DNA of 64,000 nucleotides from Mesorhizobium comanense. GTDB taxonomy: Bacteria; Pseudomonadota; Alphaproteobacteria; Rhizobiales; Rhizobiaceae. A program made the position numbers and the translations under genes. Below the pieces are notes generated by a model. That model was not told where the DNA came from. It saw only the letters and a program-made list of their open reading frames with translations, and did not search any database. Where the stretch lies: assembly GCF_005503535.1 (NCBI RefSeq), contig NZ_SCNN01000001.1, positions 620,001-684,000 of the forward strand. Direction: 5' to 3'. Of the stretch, positions 1 through 8,499 are shown one piece after another; the first letter of the stretch is position 1; each line of letters starts with the position of its first letter.

Positions 1-1211
1 TAGCGCTGGAAAACGAGCGTGGCGTTGGTGCCGCCGAAACCGAAGGAATTCGACAGCACCGTGTCGATCTTGGCGTTGTCGATGCGCTTGCGCACGATCG
101 GCATGCCTTCGAACTCGGGGTCGAGCGTCTCGATATGGGCGCTTTCGCCAATGAAACCGCCCTGCATCATCAGGATCGAGTAGATGGATTCCTGTACGCC
201 CGCCGCGCCCAGCGAGTGGCCGGTCAGCGACTTGGTCGAGGTGATGAACGGCATCTTCTCGCCGAAGACTTCGCGAATGGCGCCCATTTCCTTGGAGTCA
301 CCCACCGGCGTGGACGTGCCGTGGGTGTTGATATAGTCGACCGGCGTGGAAACCGTGGACAGCGCCTGGCGCATGCAGCGGATGGCGCCTTCGCCCGAAG
401 GCGCCACCATGTCGTAGCCGTCCGACGTCGCGCCGTAGCCGACGATCTCGGCGTAGATCTTGGCGCCGCGCGCCTTGGCGTGCTCCAGCTCTTCCAGCAC
501 CAGCACGCCGGCGCCTCCGGCAATGACGAAGCCGTCGCGGTTGGCATCGTAGGCGCGCGAAGCGGTCGATGCCTTGTCATTGTACTTAGACGACATGGCG
601 CCCATGGCGTCGAACAGGTCCGACATCGTCCAGTCGAGATCCTCATGGCCACCGGCGAACACGATGTCCTGTTTGCCCCACTGGATCAGTTCATAACCAT
701 TGCCGATGCAATGCGCCGAGGTCGAGCAGGCCGAGGAGATCGAATAGTTGACGCCGTGGATCTTGAACCAGGTGGCAAGCGTCGCCGAAGCGGTCGAGGA
801 CATTGCCTTCGGCACGGCGAACGGGCCGATGCGCTTGGGGCTGTTGTTCTTCAACGTGGTTTCAGCCGCTTCCACGATGGTGCGGGTGGACGGGCCGCCG
901 GAGCCCATGACGATGCCCGTGCGCTCATTGGTGACGTCGCTTTCGCCAAGGCCGGCATCGGCGATCGCCTGGTCCATGGCGACATGGTTCCACGCGGCGC
1001 CCTGCGAGAGGAAGCGCATGGCACGGCGGTCGATCATCGGCGTCGGGTCGAGCGTCGGCGCGCCCCAGACCTGGCAGCGGAAGCCATGCTCGGCGAAGGA
1101 ATCCGAAAAGCTGATGCCCGATCTGGCGTCGTGCAGCGAGGCCTGCACCTCGTTGGCGTTGTTGCCGATCGACGACACGATGCCGAGGCCTGTGACTACG
1201 ACACGTCTCAT
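1..1211 (-). CDS. fabB: beta-ketoacyl-ACP synthase I (FabB), 3' end cut by window edge
   Basis: Condensing enzyme of type II fatty acid synthesis; FabB-type enzymes elongate the cis-3-decenoyl-ACP made by FabA and so are needed for unsaturated fatty acids in the cytoplasm. The 403 visible residues carry the thiolase-fold active site: nucleophile Cys162 in SSACSTSAH, the first catalytic His in [11 protein letters not shown], and the second in TGHSLGAAG, followed by the C-terminal glycine-rich GFGGTNA segment. The last visible codon is Arg and the next begins TA, so at most a few residues or just the stop lie outside. It starts 49 bases after the fabA stop on the same strand, a classic fabA-fabB operon. 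Confidence 0.96.
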   Translation of the reverse strand, partial: MRRVVVTGLGIVSSIGNNANEVQASLHDARSGISFSDSFAEHGFRCQVWGAPTLDPTPMIDRRAMRFLSQGAAWNHVAMDQAIADAGLGESDVTNERTGIVMGSGGPSTRTIVEAAETTLKNNSPKRIGPFAVPKAMSSTASATLATWFKIHGVNYSISSACSTSAHCIGNGYELIQWGKQDIVFAGGHEDLDWTMSDLFDAMGAMSSKYNDKASTASRAYDANRDGFVIAGGAGVLVLEELEHAKARGAKIYAEIVGYGATSDGYDMVAPSGEGAIRCMRQALSTVSTPVDYINTHGTSTPVGDSKEMGAIREVFGEKMPFITSTKSLTGHSLGAAGVQESIYSILMMQGGFIGESAHIETLDPEFEGMPIVRKRIDNAKIDTVLSNSFGFGGTNATLVFQR

Positions 1212-1260
1212 TCGCAACTCCTTCCAGGAATACTGGCCAACGGGCCGGCCGGGGCTGCGG

Positions 1261-1782
1261 TCAAGCGACCGCCGACTGCTTGGACAGACCGACCTTCAGG
1301 TCCGTCGCCGCATATATGGGCTCGCCATCGGCCTTCATCCAGCCATCGGCGATGCCCAGCACCAGGCGACCGCGCATCACGCGCTTGAAATCCACGCCAT
1401 ATTCGACCTTCTTGACCGATGGCGTCACCATGCCTTTGAATTTGACCTCGCCGGTCGACAGCGCCATGCCCTTGCCGGGTTCGCCGAGCCAGCCGAGGTA
1501 GAATCCGGTCAACTGCCACAAGGCGTCGAGGCCGAGACATCCCGGCATGATCGGGTTGCCGATGAAATGGCAGGCAAAGAACCACAGGTCCGGCTTGATA
1601 TCGAATTCGGCGCGAATGAAGCCCTTGTCGAAGGCGCCGCCGGTCTCGCTGATCTCGGTGATCCGGTCGAACATCAGCATCGGCGGGTAGGGCAGCTGGG
1701 CATTGCCCTCGCCGAACAGTTCGCCGCGGGCGCAGGCCAGCAATTCGTCGTAGTCGTAGCTGGATTTCGAACCCGCCATCAA
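1261..1782 (-). CDS. fabA: 3-hydroxydecanoyl-ACP dehydratase/isomerase FabA
   Basis: Bifunctional enzyme that dehydrates 3-hydroxydecanoyl-ACP and isomerises the trans-2 product to cis-3-decenoyl-ACP, the branch point to unsaturated fatty acids. It is 173 residues long, the normal FabA length. The hot-dog active site is visible as [23 protein letters not shown], with catalytic His72 and Asp86. The first two codons are both ATG, so the start could be one codon later. It is the first gene of a fabAB operon and is divergent from irr, an arrangement familiar in rhizobia and Brucella. Confidence 0.97.
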   Translation of the reverse strand: MMAGSKSSYDYDELLACARGELFGEGNAQLPYPPMLMFDRITEISETGGAFDKGFIRAEFDIKPDLWFFACHFIGNPIMPGCLGLDALWQLTGFYLGWLGEPGKGMALSTGEVKFKGMVTPSVKKVEYGVDFKRVMRGRLVLGIADGWMKADGEPIYAATDLKVGLSKQSAVA

Positions 1783-2003
1783 TCTTTCCCCATATCGTCC
1801 CGGGCGGTAGCGCGCCCTTGTCGTTGGTGTCCTAACACAATCTGTTTCAGGCCGGAAACCGGCGTTTGCGCTTAACCCGCCAGCCTGCCGGGGTCAATGC
1901 GCGCTATTGATCGCATTCCGACGACAGAATATATGTCAGCAGGGGTCCGGTTTCGGCAGACATTCATCTTTTTGCCATTCTGGGCGTGTCTTGAGGCGGA
2001 ACT

Positions 2004-2453
2004 GTGAGCTTGGACGACCAGATGGACCGGGGCTGCCCGAAGGAATATGTCGCTGTGGACAAGCGTGTACGTGATGCCGGCCTGAGGCCGACGCGTCAGC
2101 GCATTGCGCTTGCCGACCTGCTTTTCGCCAAGGGCGACCGCCATTTGTCGGCTGAGGAACTGCACGAGGAGGCGCTCGCCGCCGGCGTGCCCGTGTCGCT
2201 GGCCACCGTGTACAACGCGCTCCACCAGTTCACCCAGGCGGGGTTGCTGCGCATTCTGGCTGTCGAGGGTGCCAAGACCTATTTCGACACCAACACTTCC
2301 GACCACCATCATTTCTATGTCGAAGGCGAGAACCGGATTTTCGACATCGCCAATGGCCCGGTCACGGTCACCAACCTGCCGGATCCGCCCGAGGGGATGG
2401 AAATCGCCAATGTCGATATCGTGGTGAGGCTGCGCCCCAAGCGTCAGGAATGA
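2004..2453 (+). CDS. irr: Fur-family iron response regulator Irr
   Basis: Transcriptional regulator that in Rhizobiales senses heme availability and controls heme synthesis and iron genes. The 149-residue protein has the Fur-family winged helix (LRPTRQRIALADLL at about residues 27-40, then SLATVYNALHQFTQ) and the His triplet at residues 101-103 in SDHHHFYVE that forms a heme site in Irr proteins. It begins with GTG; an in-frame ATG at 2022 is an alternative. Residues 9-12 read RGCP, so a Cys-Pro pair lies where Bradyrhizobium Irr has its heme regulatory motif. Divergent from fabA, which supports Irr over Fur, Zur or PerR. Confidence 0.93.
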   Translation: MSLDDQMDRGCPKEYVAVDKRVRDAGLRPTRQRIALADLLFAKGDRHLSAEELHEEALAAGVPVSLATVYNALHQFTQAGLLRILAVEGAKTYFDTNTSDHHHFYVEGENRIFDIANGPVTVTNLPDPPEGMEIANVDIVVRLRPKRQE

Positions 2454-2517
2454 CCGCCGAGGCGAGAATGATCTGCGGGGCCGCAATACGCGGCCATGCC
2501 GAAGCAATTAGTCAGGA

Positions 2518-2877
2518 ATGAAACCGCTCGACCTGATGATCCGCCTCGAATGGGCTGCCGTCGCGGCCGCCGCTGTCGTCTTCTACGCTTCGTCAGGCGT
2601 TTCCTGGTGGCTCTTCGTGGTGCTTATCCTGGCGCCGGACCTGTCGATGTTTGGTTATCTGGCAGGGCCGCGCATCGGCGCCACTGCCTACAACGCCTTG
2701 CACATCCTGATCGTACCGGTGTTGCTGCTGCTCGTCGGGTACCTGTCAGGTTATGCTGTGGCGATCGCGGTGGCGCTGATCTGGATCGCCCACATCGCCA
2801 TCGATCGTGCGCTGGGCTACGGCCTCAAATTGTCGACCAGCTTCCAGGACACTCATCTCGGCCGTATCGGACGTTGA
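2518..2877 (+). CDS. DUF4260 family integral membrane protein
   Basis: Small membrane protein of 119 residues with about four hydrophobic segments (roughly residues 12-28, 30-48, 60-80 and 82-100). The PDLSMFGYLAGPRIGATAYNALH segment and the ending with a polar GYGLKLSTSFQDTHLG motif are typical of the DUF4260 family. No biochemical function is established for the family. It follows irr by 64 bases in the same direction and could share its transcript, but nothing in the sequence proves a link to iron. Confidence 0.8.
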   Translation: MKPLDLMIRLEWAAVAAAAVVFYASSGVSWWLFVVLILAPDLSMFGYLAGPRIGATAYNALHILIVPVLLLLVGYLSGYAVAIAVALIWIAHIAIDRALGYGLKLSTSFQDTHLGRIGR

Positions 2878-2931
2878 TGCGTCATCGCCGGGCTTCGGCC
2901 CGAACGGTCCTTGGTCGACGCTGGTCGGGGA

Positions 2932-3519
2932 TCAGTCCTTGACCCGTTCGCCGGGATAGGCGCCCCAGACCGTCGACTGGGCGAGCCAGCCCGTATGGCC
3001 GTCGAGCGTCATTTCGCACCACTGGCCGTCGCAGGTCTTGATCGTGCCCATGACGCCCGGCTCGACGATCGCCACGACCCTGGCGTCCTTGTCCGGGCTT
3101 TTCATGAGATTGATCTCGCCGCCCTTGCCGCGCTGCCAGGGGGCGATGATGGCGGTGCGCCGGCCCGAGAGCATCGACTGGTTGATCCAGCCTTCCGAAC
3201 CGTCCGCATCGCGCACGCGGCGCCATGTGTCGAATTCCTGGATGACCTCCATCGGCAGGCCGGCCTTCACATACATCCAGTTGACGGAGTAGTTGGCGCC
3301 GGGGCCGACGCGCGAGTTGACGCGCGCTGGCTTCAGGCTGACGAATCGCGGCAGCGGCAGGCCACTCGGCCCGAGCGTGACGACGCCCTGGGCGGGTGCC
3401 GCGGCGCTCTGCGCGCCGGCCAGCGGAGAATAAAGGAGAGCGCCGAGAAATGCTGCGCTGAGGCTCAGGCGAAGCGACGCGAAACCAGACACTTTCGTTC
3501 CTTTCGGCGCCGACCCCAT
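2932..3519 (-). CDS. secreted SH3-domain protein
   Basis: A 195-residue protein with an N-terminal signal sequence (basic stretch, hydrophobic SLSAAFLGALLYSPLAGA, then a likely AQS cleavage site near residue 37). It contains two bacterial SH3-like units: ARVNSRVGPGANYSVNWMYVKAGLPMEVIQEF and a second repeat with INLMKSPDKDARVVAIVEPGV. It most likely acts in the periplasm on or near peptidoglycan. The ATG at 3519 is chosen because it precedes the basic n-region of the signal peptide; the open frame continues upstream only by running through the divergent dehydrogenase gene. Confidence 0.85.
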   Translation of the reverse strand: MGSAPKGTKVSGFASLRLSLSAAFLGALLYSPLAGAQSAAAPAQGVVTLGPSGLPLPRFVSLKPARVNSRVGPGANYSVNWMYVKAGLPMEVIQEFDTWRRVRDADGSEGWINQSMLSGRRTAIIAPWQRGKGGEINLMKSPDKDARVVAIVEPGVMGTIKTCDGQWCEMTLDGHTGWLAQSTVWGAYPGERVKD

Positions 3520-3640
3520 GGCTGCGGCGCCCCTTTTTCTTTGTCTTCGGCGGCACCGCTTGTTACATGGGTAATTCGGCTGCCGCGACCAGCATTCAGT
3601 TTCGCCGGTCTTGGTTAAAGAGGTCTCAACGAGGGATAAA

Positions 3641-4642
3641 ATGGCAGGCAAAAAGAAGCCTCTCGTGGTCATCACGCGAAAGCTGCCCGACCCGGTCGAG
3701 ACCCGCATGCGCGAGCTTTTCGACGCCAGACTGAATGTCGAGGACAGGCCGATGACGCAGCCCGAGCTGGTCGCCGCCGTCAAGGAAGCCGACGTGCTGG
3801 TGCCGACGGTGACCGACCAGATCGACGCGGCGCTGATCGCCCAGGCCGGCGACAATCTCAAGCTGATCGCCAATTTCGGCAATGGCGTCGACAAGATCGA
3901 CGTCGCGGCGGCGGCCAAGAAGGGCATCACGGTCACCAACACGCCCAACGTGCTTACCGAAGACACCGCCGACATGACCATGGCGCTGATGCTGGCGGTG
4001 CCGCGCCGGCTGGCGGAAGGCGCCAACGTGCTTACCGGCGACAAGAAATGGGCGGGCTGGTCGCCGACCTGGATGCTTGGCCGGCGCATCTGGGGCAAGC
4101 GCCTCGGCATTGTCGGCATGGGCCGCATCGGCACCGCCGTCGCCCGGCGGGCCAAGGCGTTCGGCCTTTCCATCCACTATCACAACCGCCATCGCGTGCT
4201 GCCGGCCGTCGAGGACGGCCTGGAAGCGACCTATTGGGAAAGCCTCGACCAGATGCTGGCCCGCATGGACATCATCTCGGTCAACTGCCCGTCGACGCCC
4301 GCCACCTTCCATCTTCTGTCGGCGCGGCGGCTGGCGCTGTTGCAGCCCACGGCCTATGTCGTCAACACGGCGCGCGGCGACATCATCGATGAGGAAGCGC
4401 TGGTCAAGCTGATCCAGGACGGCAAGATCGCTGGCGCCGGCCTCGACGTCTACGAGCACGAGCCGGCGCTGAACGGCAAGCTGCTCAAGCTCGCCGCCAG
4501 GAACAAGGTCGTGCTGCTTCCGCATATGGGGTCGGCCACGCTCGAGGGCCGCATCGACATGGGCGAAAAGGTCATCATCAACATCAGGGCTTTCGTGGAT
4601 GGCCATAGGCCGCCCGATCGCGTCCTGCCGCTCCGAACCTGA
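3641..4642 (+). CDS. D-isomer-specific 2-hydroxyacid dehydrogenase (glyoxylate/hydroxypyruvate reductase type)
   Basis: NAD(P)-dependent oxidoreductase of 333 residues that interconverts a 2-oxo acid and its D-2-hydroxy acid; glyoxylate or hydroxypyruvate is the most likely substrate given its GyaR-like sequence, but specificity cannot be read directly. The Rossmann motif GMGRIGTAVARRAKAFG, the catalytic Arg in NTARGDIIDEEAL, the Glu in the YEHEP segment and the His in LLPHMGSAT are all present. The ATG at 3641 follows a GAGGGA ribosome-binding site; a TTG 30 bases upstream is less likely. Divergent from the SH3 protein. Confidence 0.92.
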   Translation: MAGKKKPLVVITRKLPDPVETRMRELFDARLNVEDRPMTQPELVAAVKEADVLVPTVTDQIDAALIAQAGDNLKLIANFGNGVDKIDVAAAAKKGITVTNTPNVLTEDTADMTMALMLAVPRRLAEGANVLTGDKKWAGWSPTWMLGRRIWGKRLGIVGMGRIGTAVARRAKAFGLSIHYHNRHRVLPAVEDGLEATYWESLDQMLARMDIISVNCPSTPATFHLLSARRLALLQPTAYVVNTARGDIIDEEALVKLIQDGKIAGAGLDVYEHEPALNGKLLKLAARNKVVLLPHMGSATLEGRIDMGEKVIINIRAFVDGHRPPDRVLPLRT

Positions 4643-4666
4643 CGGTCCAAGAAGGTAAGTGGAAAC

Positions 4667-5155
4667 TTACGAAATGGACTTGCGCATGGTTATCGAGGTC
4701 GGCTTGTCGTAGCCTTCATGCGCCGTCCTACCGGTTTCCTGAAAGCCGAGCCGGGCAAAGGTGGCGTGATTGGTGACAAGCTCGATGCGCGTCTCGAGTT
4801 CCAGTGCCGGCTTGCCGCGACCGGATGCGAGAACTTCGGCCGCCCGCATCAGTTTTCGACCGATACCTCGGCCATGTCGATCCGGGGCTACGGCAAGCTT
4901 GCCGACATAAAAGTCGTCAGCCCTCTCAAGAGCAAACAGGCAACCGACGATCCGGCCTTTGTCGAGCGCGAGGAAGCCTGTTTCCCGATCGGCCTTCATG
5001 CGCAATGTATCGACGCTCAGGCGGTGGGCCGACGACGGCGGATCGATGACGCCGTCCATGAAGGCGAAAGCCTCCAGGATCAGGGCAAGCACCTCGTCCC
5101 AACGCGCGAAGCCGGCCGGTATCCTCGTGATCGAGACACTAGACCGTCCTGACAT
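4667..5155 (-). CDS. GNAT-family N-acetyltransferase
   Basis: A 162-residue protein with the acetyl-CoA-binding motif A at residues 85-104 (VGKLAVAPDRHGRGIGRKLM, an RxxGxG/A type loop) and a motif B region ending ATFARLGFQETGRTAH. The substrate is unknown; the family acetylates amines on small molecules or proteins. Its ATG overlaps the stop of the upstream MoeB-like gene as TGATG, so the two are probably translationally coupled. Confidence 0.9.
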   Translation of the reverse strand: MSGRSSVSITRIPAGFARWDEVLALILEAFAFMDGVIDPPSSAHRLSVDTLRMKADRETGFLALDKGRIVGCLFALERADDFYVGKLAVAPDRHGRGIGRKLMRAAEVLASGRGKPALELETRIELVTNHATFARLGFQETGRTAHEGYDKPTSITMRKSIS

Positions 5156-5907
5156 CAGCGTCTCTTGTAGCGGATCGTTTCGAAGCGCGCGGCGAGCGCA
5201 TCATAGAGCAGCAGACGGCCAATCAGCGGCTCGCCGATGCCGGTGATCAGCTTGATCGCCTCCATCGCCTGCAGCGTGCCGACAACGCCGGTCAGCGCGC
5301 CAAGCACGCCGGCTTCGGCGCAGGACGGCACAAGACCCGGCGGCGGGGCTTCAGGAAAAAGGTCGCGGTAACCCGGGTTCGGTTTGCCGTCCTTGTCTCT
5401 TTCGAACGGCTTCAACACCGTCAGCGAACCATCGAAGCGCCCCACCGCCCCATGCACCAGGGGCTTGTGTTCGCTCTCGCACGCATCGGCCACCGCATAA
5501 CGGGTCTCGAAATTGTCGGAACCGTCGACCACGAGGTCATAGCGGGCGACGAGGGCAGGGGCATTGTCCTCGGTCAGCCGGAACATATGTGTTTCGACGC
5601 CTGTGCCGGGATTGATGCGGGCGATAGTCGCCCTGGCGCTCTCGGTCTTCGGCATGCCGATACTGTCGGTGCCGTGAATGACCTGGCGCTGCAGATTGGA
5701 CAGCGACACGGTGTCGTCATCGACAATGCCGAGCGTGCCGACGCCGGCGGCGGCAAGATATTCGAGCACCGGCGCGCCCAACCCGCCAGCGCCTATCACC
5801 AGCACCCGCGCCTGTTTGAGCTTCTGCTGGCCGGCACCGCCGACTTCCGGCAGCACGATATGGCGGGCATAACGTTCGATCTCGTCGGCGGTGAGCGTGG
5901 TGGTCAT
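5155..5907 (-). CDS. ThiF/MoeB/HesA-family adenylyltransferase
   Basis: An E1-like enzyme of 250 residues that adenylates the C-terminal glycine of a small sulfur-carrier protein (MoaD or ThiS). The nucleotide fold is clear: GAGGLGAP at residues 39-46, IVDDDTVSLSNLQRQ at 61-75 with the adenylation Arg, and VDGSDNFETRY at 127-136. The conserved Cys196 in VPSCAEAGVLG is present. The two zinc-binding CxxC pairs of E. coli MoeB are absent: the first position reads PGYRDL rather than PCYRCL, and there is no C-terminal Cys pair. MoeB is the likeliest role, but ThiF cannot be excluded. Shares a TGATG junction with the GNAT gene. Confidence 0.88.
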   Translation of the reverse strand: MTTTLTADEIERYARHIVLPEVGGAGQQKLKQARVLVIGAGGLGAPVLEYLAAAGVGTLGIVDDDTVSLSNLQRQVIHGTDSIGMPKTESARATIARINPGTGVETHMFRLTEDNAPALVARYDLVVDGSDNFETRYAVADACESEHKPLVHGAVGRFDGSLTVLKPFERDKDGKPNPGYRDLFPEAPPPGLVPSCAEAGVLGALTGVVGTLQAMEAIKLITGIGEPLIGRLLLYDALAARFETIRYKRR

Positions 5908-5980
5908 GTCTGGACAATATCGCGGCTGAAAAACCTTGTCATTGGCGCTTGGAGATGCGGGTCGACATACGTACCGCCCA

Positions 5981-7114
5981 TCAGGCCGTCGGCCCGACCA
6001 TGCCGTGGTCGACCGTCAGGAACTGGGCGCGGCCGGCCAGGCTGGAGAACAGCGCCGCGTCGGTTCCCGTCATGAAGGCCTGGCAGTTCAACTCCTCCAG
6101 GATCGAAAACAGCGCTGCGCGCCTTCCGCCGTCGAGATGAGCGGCGATTTCGTCAAGCAGCAGGATTGGCGTCATGCCCGACATCTCGCCGGTCAGCCGT
6201 GCATGCGACAGCACGATGCCGACCAGCAATGCCTTCTGCTCGCCAGTCGAGCAGAGTTCGGCCGGCATCGCCTTGGGCCGGTGCCTGACCACGAGATCGG
6301 AGCGGTGCGGGCCTTCGAGCGTGCGCCCTGCGGCGCGGTCGCGGTCACGGCCGGCCGCGAGCGCCCGCCGGAACCGTTCCTCGACATCGACCGCCGGCGC
6401 ATTGGCGATTTCCGCCTCCAGATCGCCCGAGAGGCCGATGTCGGCCTGCGGAAACGGCCCGGAACCGGGGAGCCTGTCGATCATGGCGGCCAGCAGGCGC
6501 ACCATTTCGGCGCGCGCCGCGGCGATCGCCACGCCTGTTTCGGCCATCTGGCTCTCGATCGCCTCGAACCAGCTGGTATCGCGCGAGCCTTCCGTCAGCA
6601 AGCGGTTACGGCCGCGCATGGCCTTTTCGTAGTCGAGCGCACGCTGGCCGTGGCCAGGGTCGATCGACAGCACCAGCCGGTCCAGGAAGCGCCGGCGATC
6701 GCCGGCCGGTCCGGTGAACAAGGCATCCATGGCCGGCGTCAACCACATCACGCGCAGCCATTCCAGCATGTCTTCGGCCGAGCGCGCGGTGGCGCCGTTG
6801 ATGCGCACCCGCCGGCCGCCCTCGCTTTCGCTGCCGGAAATGCCCGTGCCGATCTCGATCTGGCCGCCAGGTCCGTCGAGCCGGGCATGCAGTGCGAACC
6901 CGCCGTCGCCACCTTCGCGGGCCACGTCCCCGTAAGGCGCGCGGCGTAGGCCGCGCCCGGGTGTCAGAAAGGAAATCGCTTCGAGAAGATTGGTCTTGCC
7001 GGCACCGTTGTCGCCGGAAAACACTACGGCGCCAGGGGCGAGATCGATCGCCAGTGTCGCGTAGTTGCGAAAATTCGTAAGCGTCAGCTTACTTATATGG
7101 GTTTGTTCCGGCAA
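5981..7114 (-). CDS. recF: DNA replication/repair protein RecF
   Basis: SMC-like ATPase that, with RecO and RecR, loads RecA at single-strand gaps. It has 377 residues. The N-terminal LTNFRNY signature, Walker A GDNGAGKT at residues 34-41, an ABC-type signature-like region and the Walker B ILLLDE at 317-322 are all visible. It lies 65 bases downstream of dnaN on the same strand, the dnaN-recF order of many bacteria, and may be cotranscribed with it. Confidence 0.97.
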   Translation of the reverse strand: MPEQTHISKLTLTNFRNYATLAIDLAPGAVVFSGDNGAGKTNLLEAISFLTPGRGLRRAPYGDVAREGGDGGFALHARLDGPGGQIEIGTGISGSESEGGRRVRINGATARSAEDMLEWLRVMWLTPAMDALFTGPAGDRRRFLDRLVLSIDPGHGQRALDYEKAMRGRNRLLTEGSRDTSWFEAIESQMAETGVAIAAARAEMVRLLAAMIDRLPGSGPFPQADIGLSGDLEAEIANAPAVDVEERFRRALAAGRDRDRAAGRTLEGPHRSDLVVRHRPKAMPAELCSTGEQKALLVGIVLSHARLTGEMSGMTPILLLDEIAAHLDGGRRAALFSILEELNCQAFMTGTDAALFSSLAGRAQFLTVDHGMVGPTA

Positions 7115-7179
7115 CCGCTATCCGCCTGTAGAAGTCGCCGCGGCCAGAGCTTGTCGCCGCGAGGCCAACGCCGCGCGGG

Positions 7180-8298
7180 CTATACGCGCATCGGCATCAG
7201 CACGTAAAGTGCGGTCTCGTCGGCCATGTCGTGGATCAGCGTCGGTGAACCGGCGTCGGCCAGCATGAATTTGGCCTCGGTGCCGGTCAGCTGCGCGGCG
7301 ACGTCGAGCAGATATTTGGCGTTGAAGCCGATTTCGATCGGGTCGGCGGAATAGTCGGCCGCCAGTTCCTCGGTGGCGCTGCCGGAATCCGGATTGTTGA
7401 CCGCGAGCATCACCTGACCCTCGCTGATCGAAAGCTTCACGGCGCGGCCGCGTTCGGAAGAAATGGTCGAGACGCGATCGACCGCCGCCGCGAAGCTCTG
7501 GCGGTCGAGGATCAGCTTCTTGTCGTTGCCGGTCGGAATGACGCGCTGATAGTCCGGGAAGGTGCCGTCGATCAGCTTCGAGGTCAGGACGACGCTGCCG
7601 ATGGTGAAGCGGATCTTGGTGTCCGACAGTTCGGTGGTCACGGCGACATCCGGATCGTCGACCAGCTTCTGCAACTCGCTCACCGTCTTGCGCGGGATGA
7701 TGATGCCCGGCATGCCTTCCGAACCCGCCGGCGCGTCGATCTCGGCGCGGGCCAGGCGGTGGCCGTCGGTTGCCACGGAACGCAGCTTGAGCTTGCCGCC
7801 AACCTCGTGCGTGTGCAGGTAAATGCCGTTGAGATAATAGCGCGTCTCTTCCGTGGAGATGGCGAACTGCGTCTTCTCGATCAGGCCCTTGAGGGCGAGC
7901 GAGTCGATGCGGAAGATATGCGAGAAGGATCCGGCGGAAAGCTCGGGGAAATCGGATTGCGGCAGGCACTGTAGACGGAAGCTCGAGCGGCCCGACGTCA
8001 CCGTCATGGCGTTGCCGTCCTCGTCCGTCTTCAGCATCACCTCGGCGCCGTCCGAGAGCTTGCGCACGATGTCGTAGAGCAGATGTGCCGGAACCGTCGT
8101 CGCCCCGCCGCGTTCGACCTTGGCGGGCGTGGCTTCCGTCACCTCCAGATCGAGGTCGGTGGCCTTCATTTCGAGGCTGGCGCCCTCCGCGCTGAGCAGC
8201 ACGTTGGACAGGATCGGTATGGTGTTGCGCCGTTCGACCACGCGGTGGACGTGGTTGAGCGACTTGAGGAGATTTGACCGTTCCAGAATAACACGCAT
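7180..8298 (-). CDS. dnaN: DNA polymerase III beta subunit (sliding clamp)
   Basis: Ring-shaped processivity clamp of the replisome, 372 residues, the usual length. The N-terminal MRVILERSNLLKSLNHVHRVVERRNTIPIL (given here as its key start MRVILERS) and the C-terminal MPMRV, which closes the protein-binding cleft, are diagnostic. It lies about 200 bases downstream of dnaA, a gap that contains a strong hairpin, so dnaN probably has its own promoter or relies on partial readthrough. Confidence 0.98.
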   Translation of the reverse strand: MRVILERSNLLKSLNHVHRVVERRNTIPILSNVLLSAEGASLEMKATDLDLEVTEATPAKVERGGATTVPAHLLYDIVRKLSDGAEVMLKTDEDGNAMTVTSGRSSFRLQCLPQSDFPELSAGSFSHIFRIDSLALKGLIEKTQFAISTEETRYYLNGIYLHTHEVGGKLKLRSVATDGHRLARAEIDAPAGSEGMPGIIIPRKTVSELQKLVDDPDVAVTTELSDTKIRFTIGSVVLTSKLIDGTFPDYQRVIPTGNDKKLILDRQSFAAAVDRVSTISSERGRAVKLSISEGQVMLAVNNPDSGSATEELAADYSADPIEIGFNAKYLLDVAAQLTGTEAKFMLADAGSPTLIHDMADETALYVLMPMRV

Positions 8299-8411
8299 GA
8301 CGAAACAGGCTCGCTTGAATGGATGAACGGGTCTCCGGCTGGCGGCGCCCCGCGAAACGTCTGAACTGACTTCAGAATCTGCGTAAACTGACAGGAAAAA
8401 GCCAGCAAACG

Positions 8412-8455
8412 CAAGCCCGCGCCACCGGTTCGGGCCGGCGACGCGGGCTTTCTGG
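8412..8455 (-). terminator. stem-loop between dnaA and dnaN
   Basis: GC-rich hairpin with outer arms gcccgcg (8415-8421) and cgcgggc (8442-8448) and inner ccgg arms (8425-8428 and 8434-8437). On the minus strand it is followed by TTGCGTTT, a weak U-tract, so it is a candidate terminator or attenuator for dnaA transcripts. On the plus strand it is followed by TTTCTGG, and there is no plus gene here to terminate. Confidence 0.45.
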
Positions 8456-8499
8456 GGATAAAGCCGGCGACACGCGCCGCCTGGCGTTTTCGAACCCGC

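Noticed and set aside
1783..2003. Search for an ICE box (TTTAGAA-type) for Irr in the fabA-irr gap
   Set aside because: No convincing match to the Irr-binding motif was found, so no operator is annotated there.
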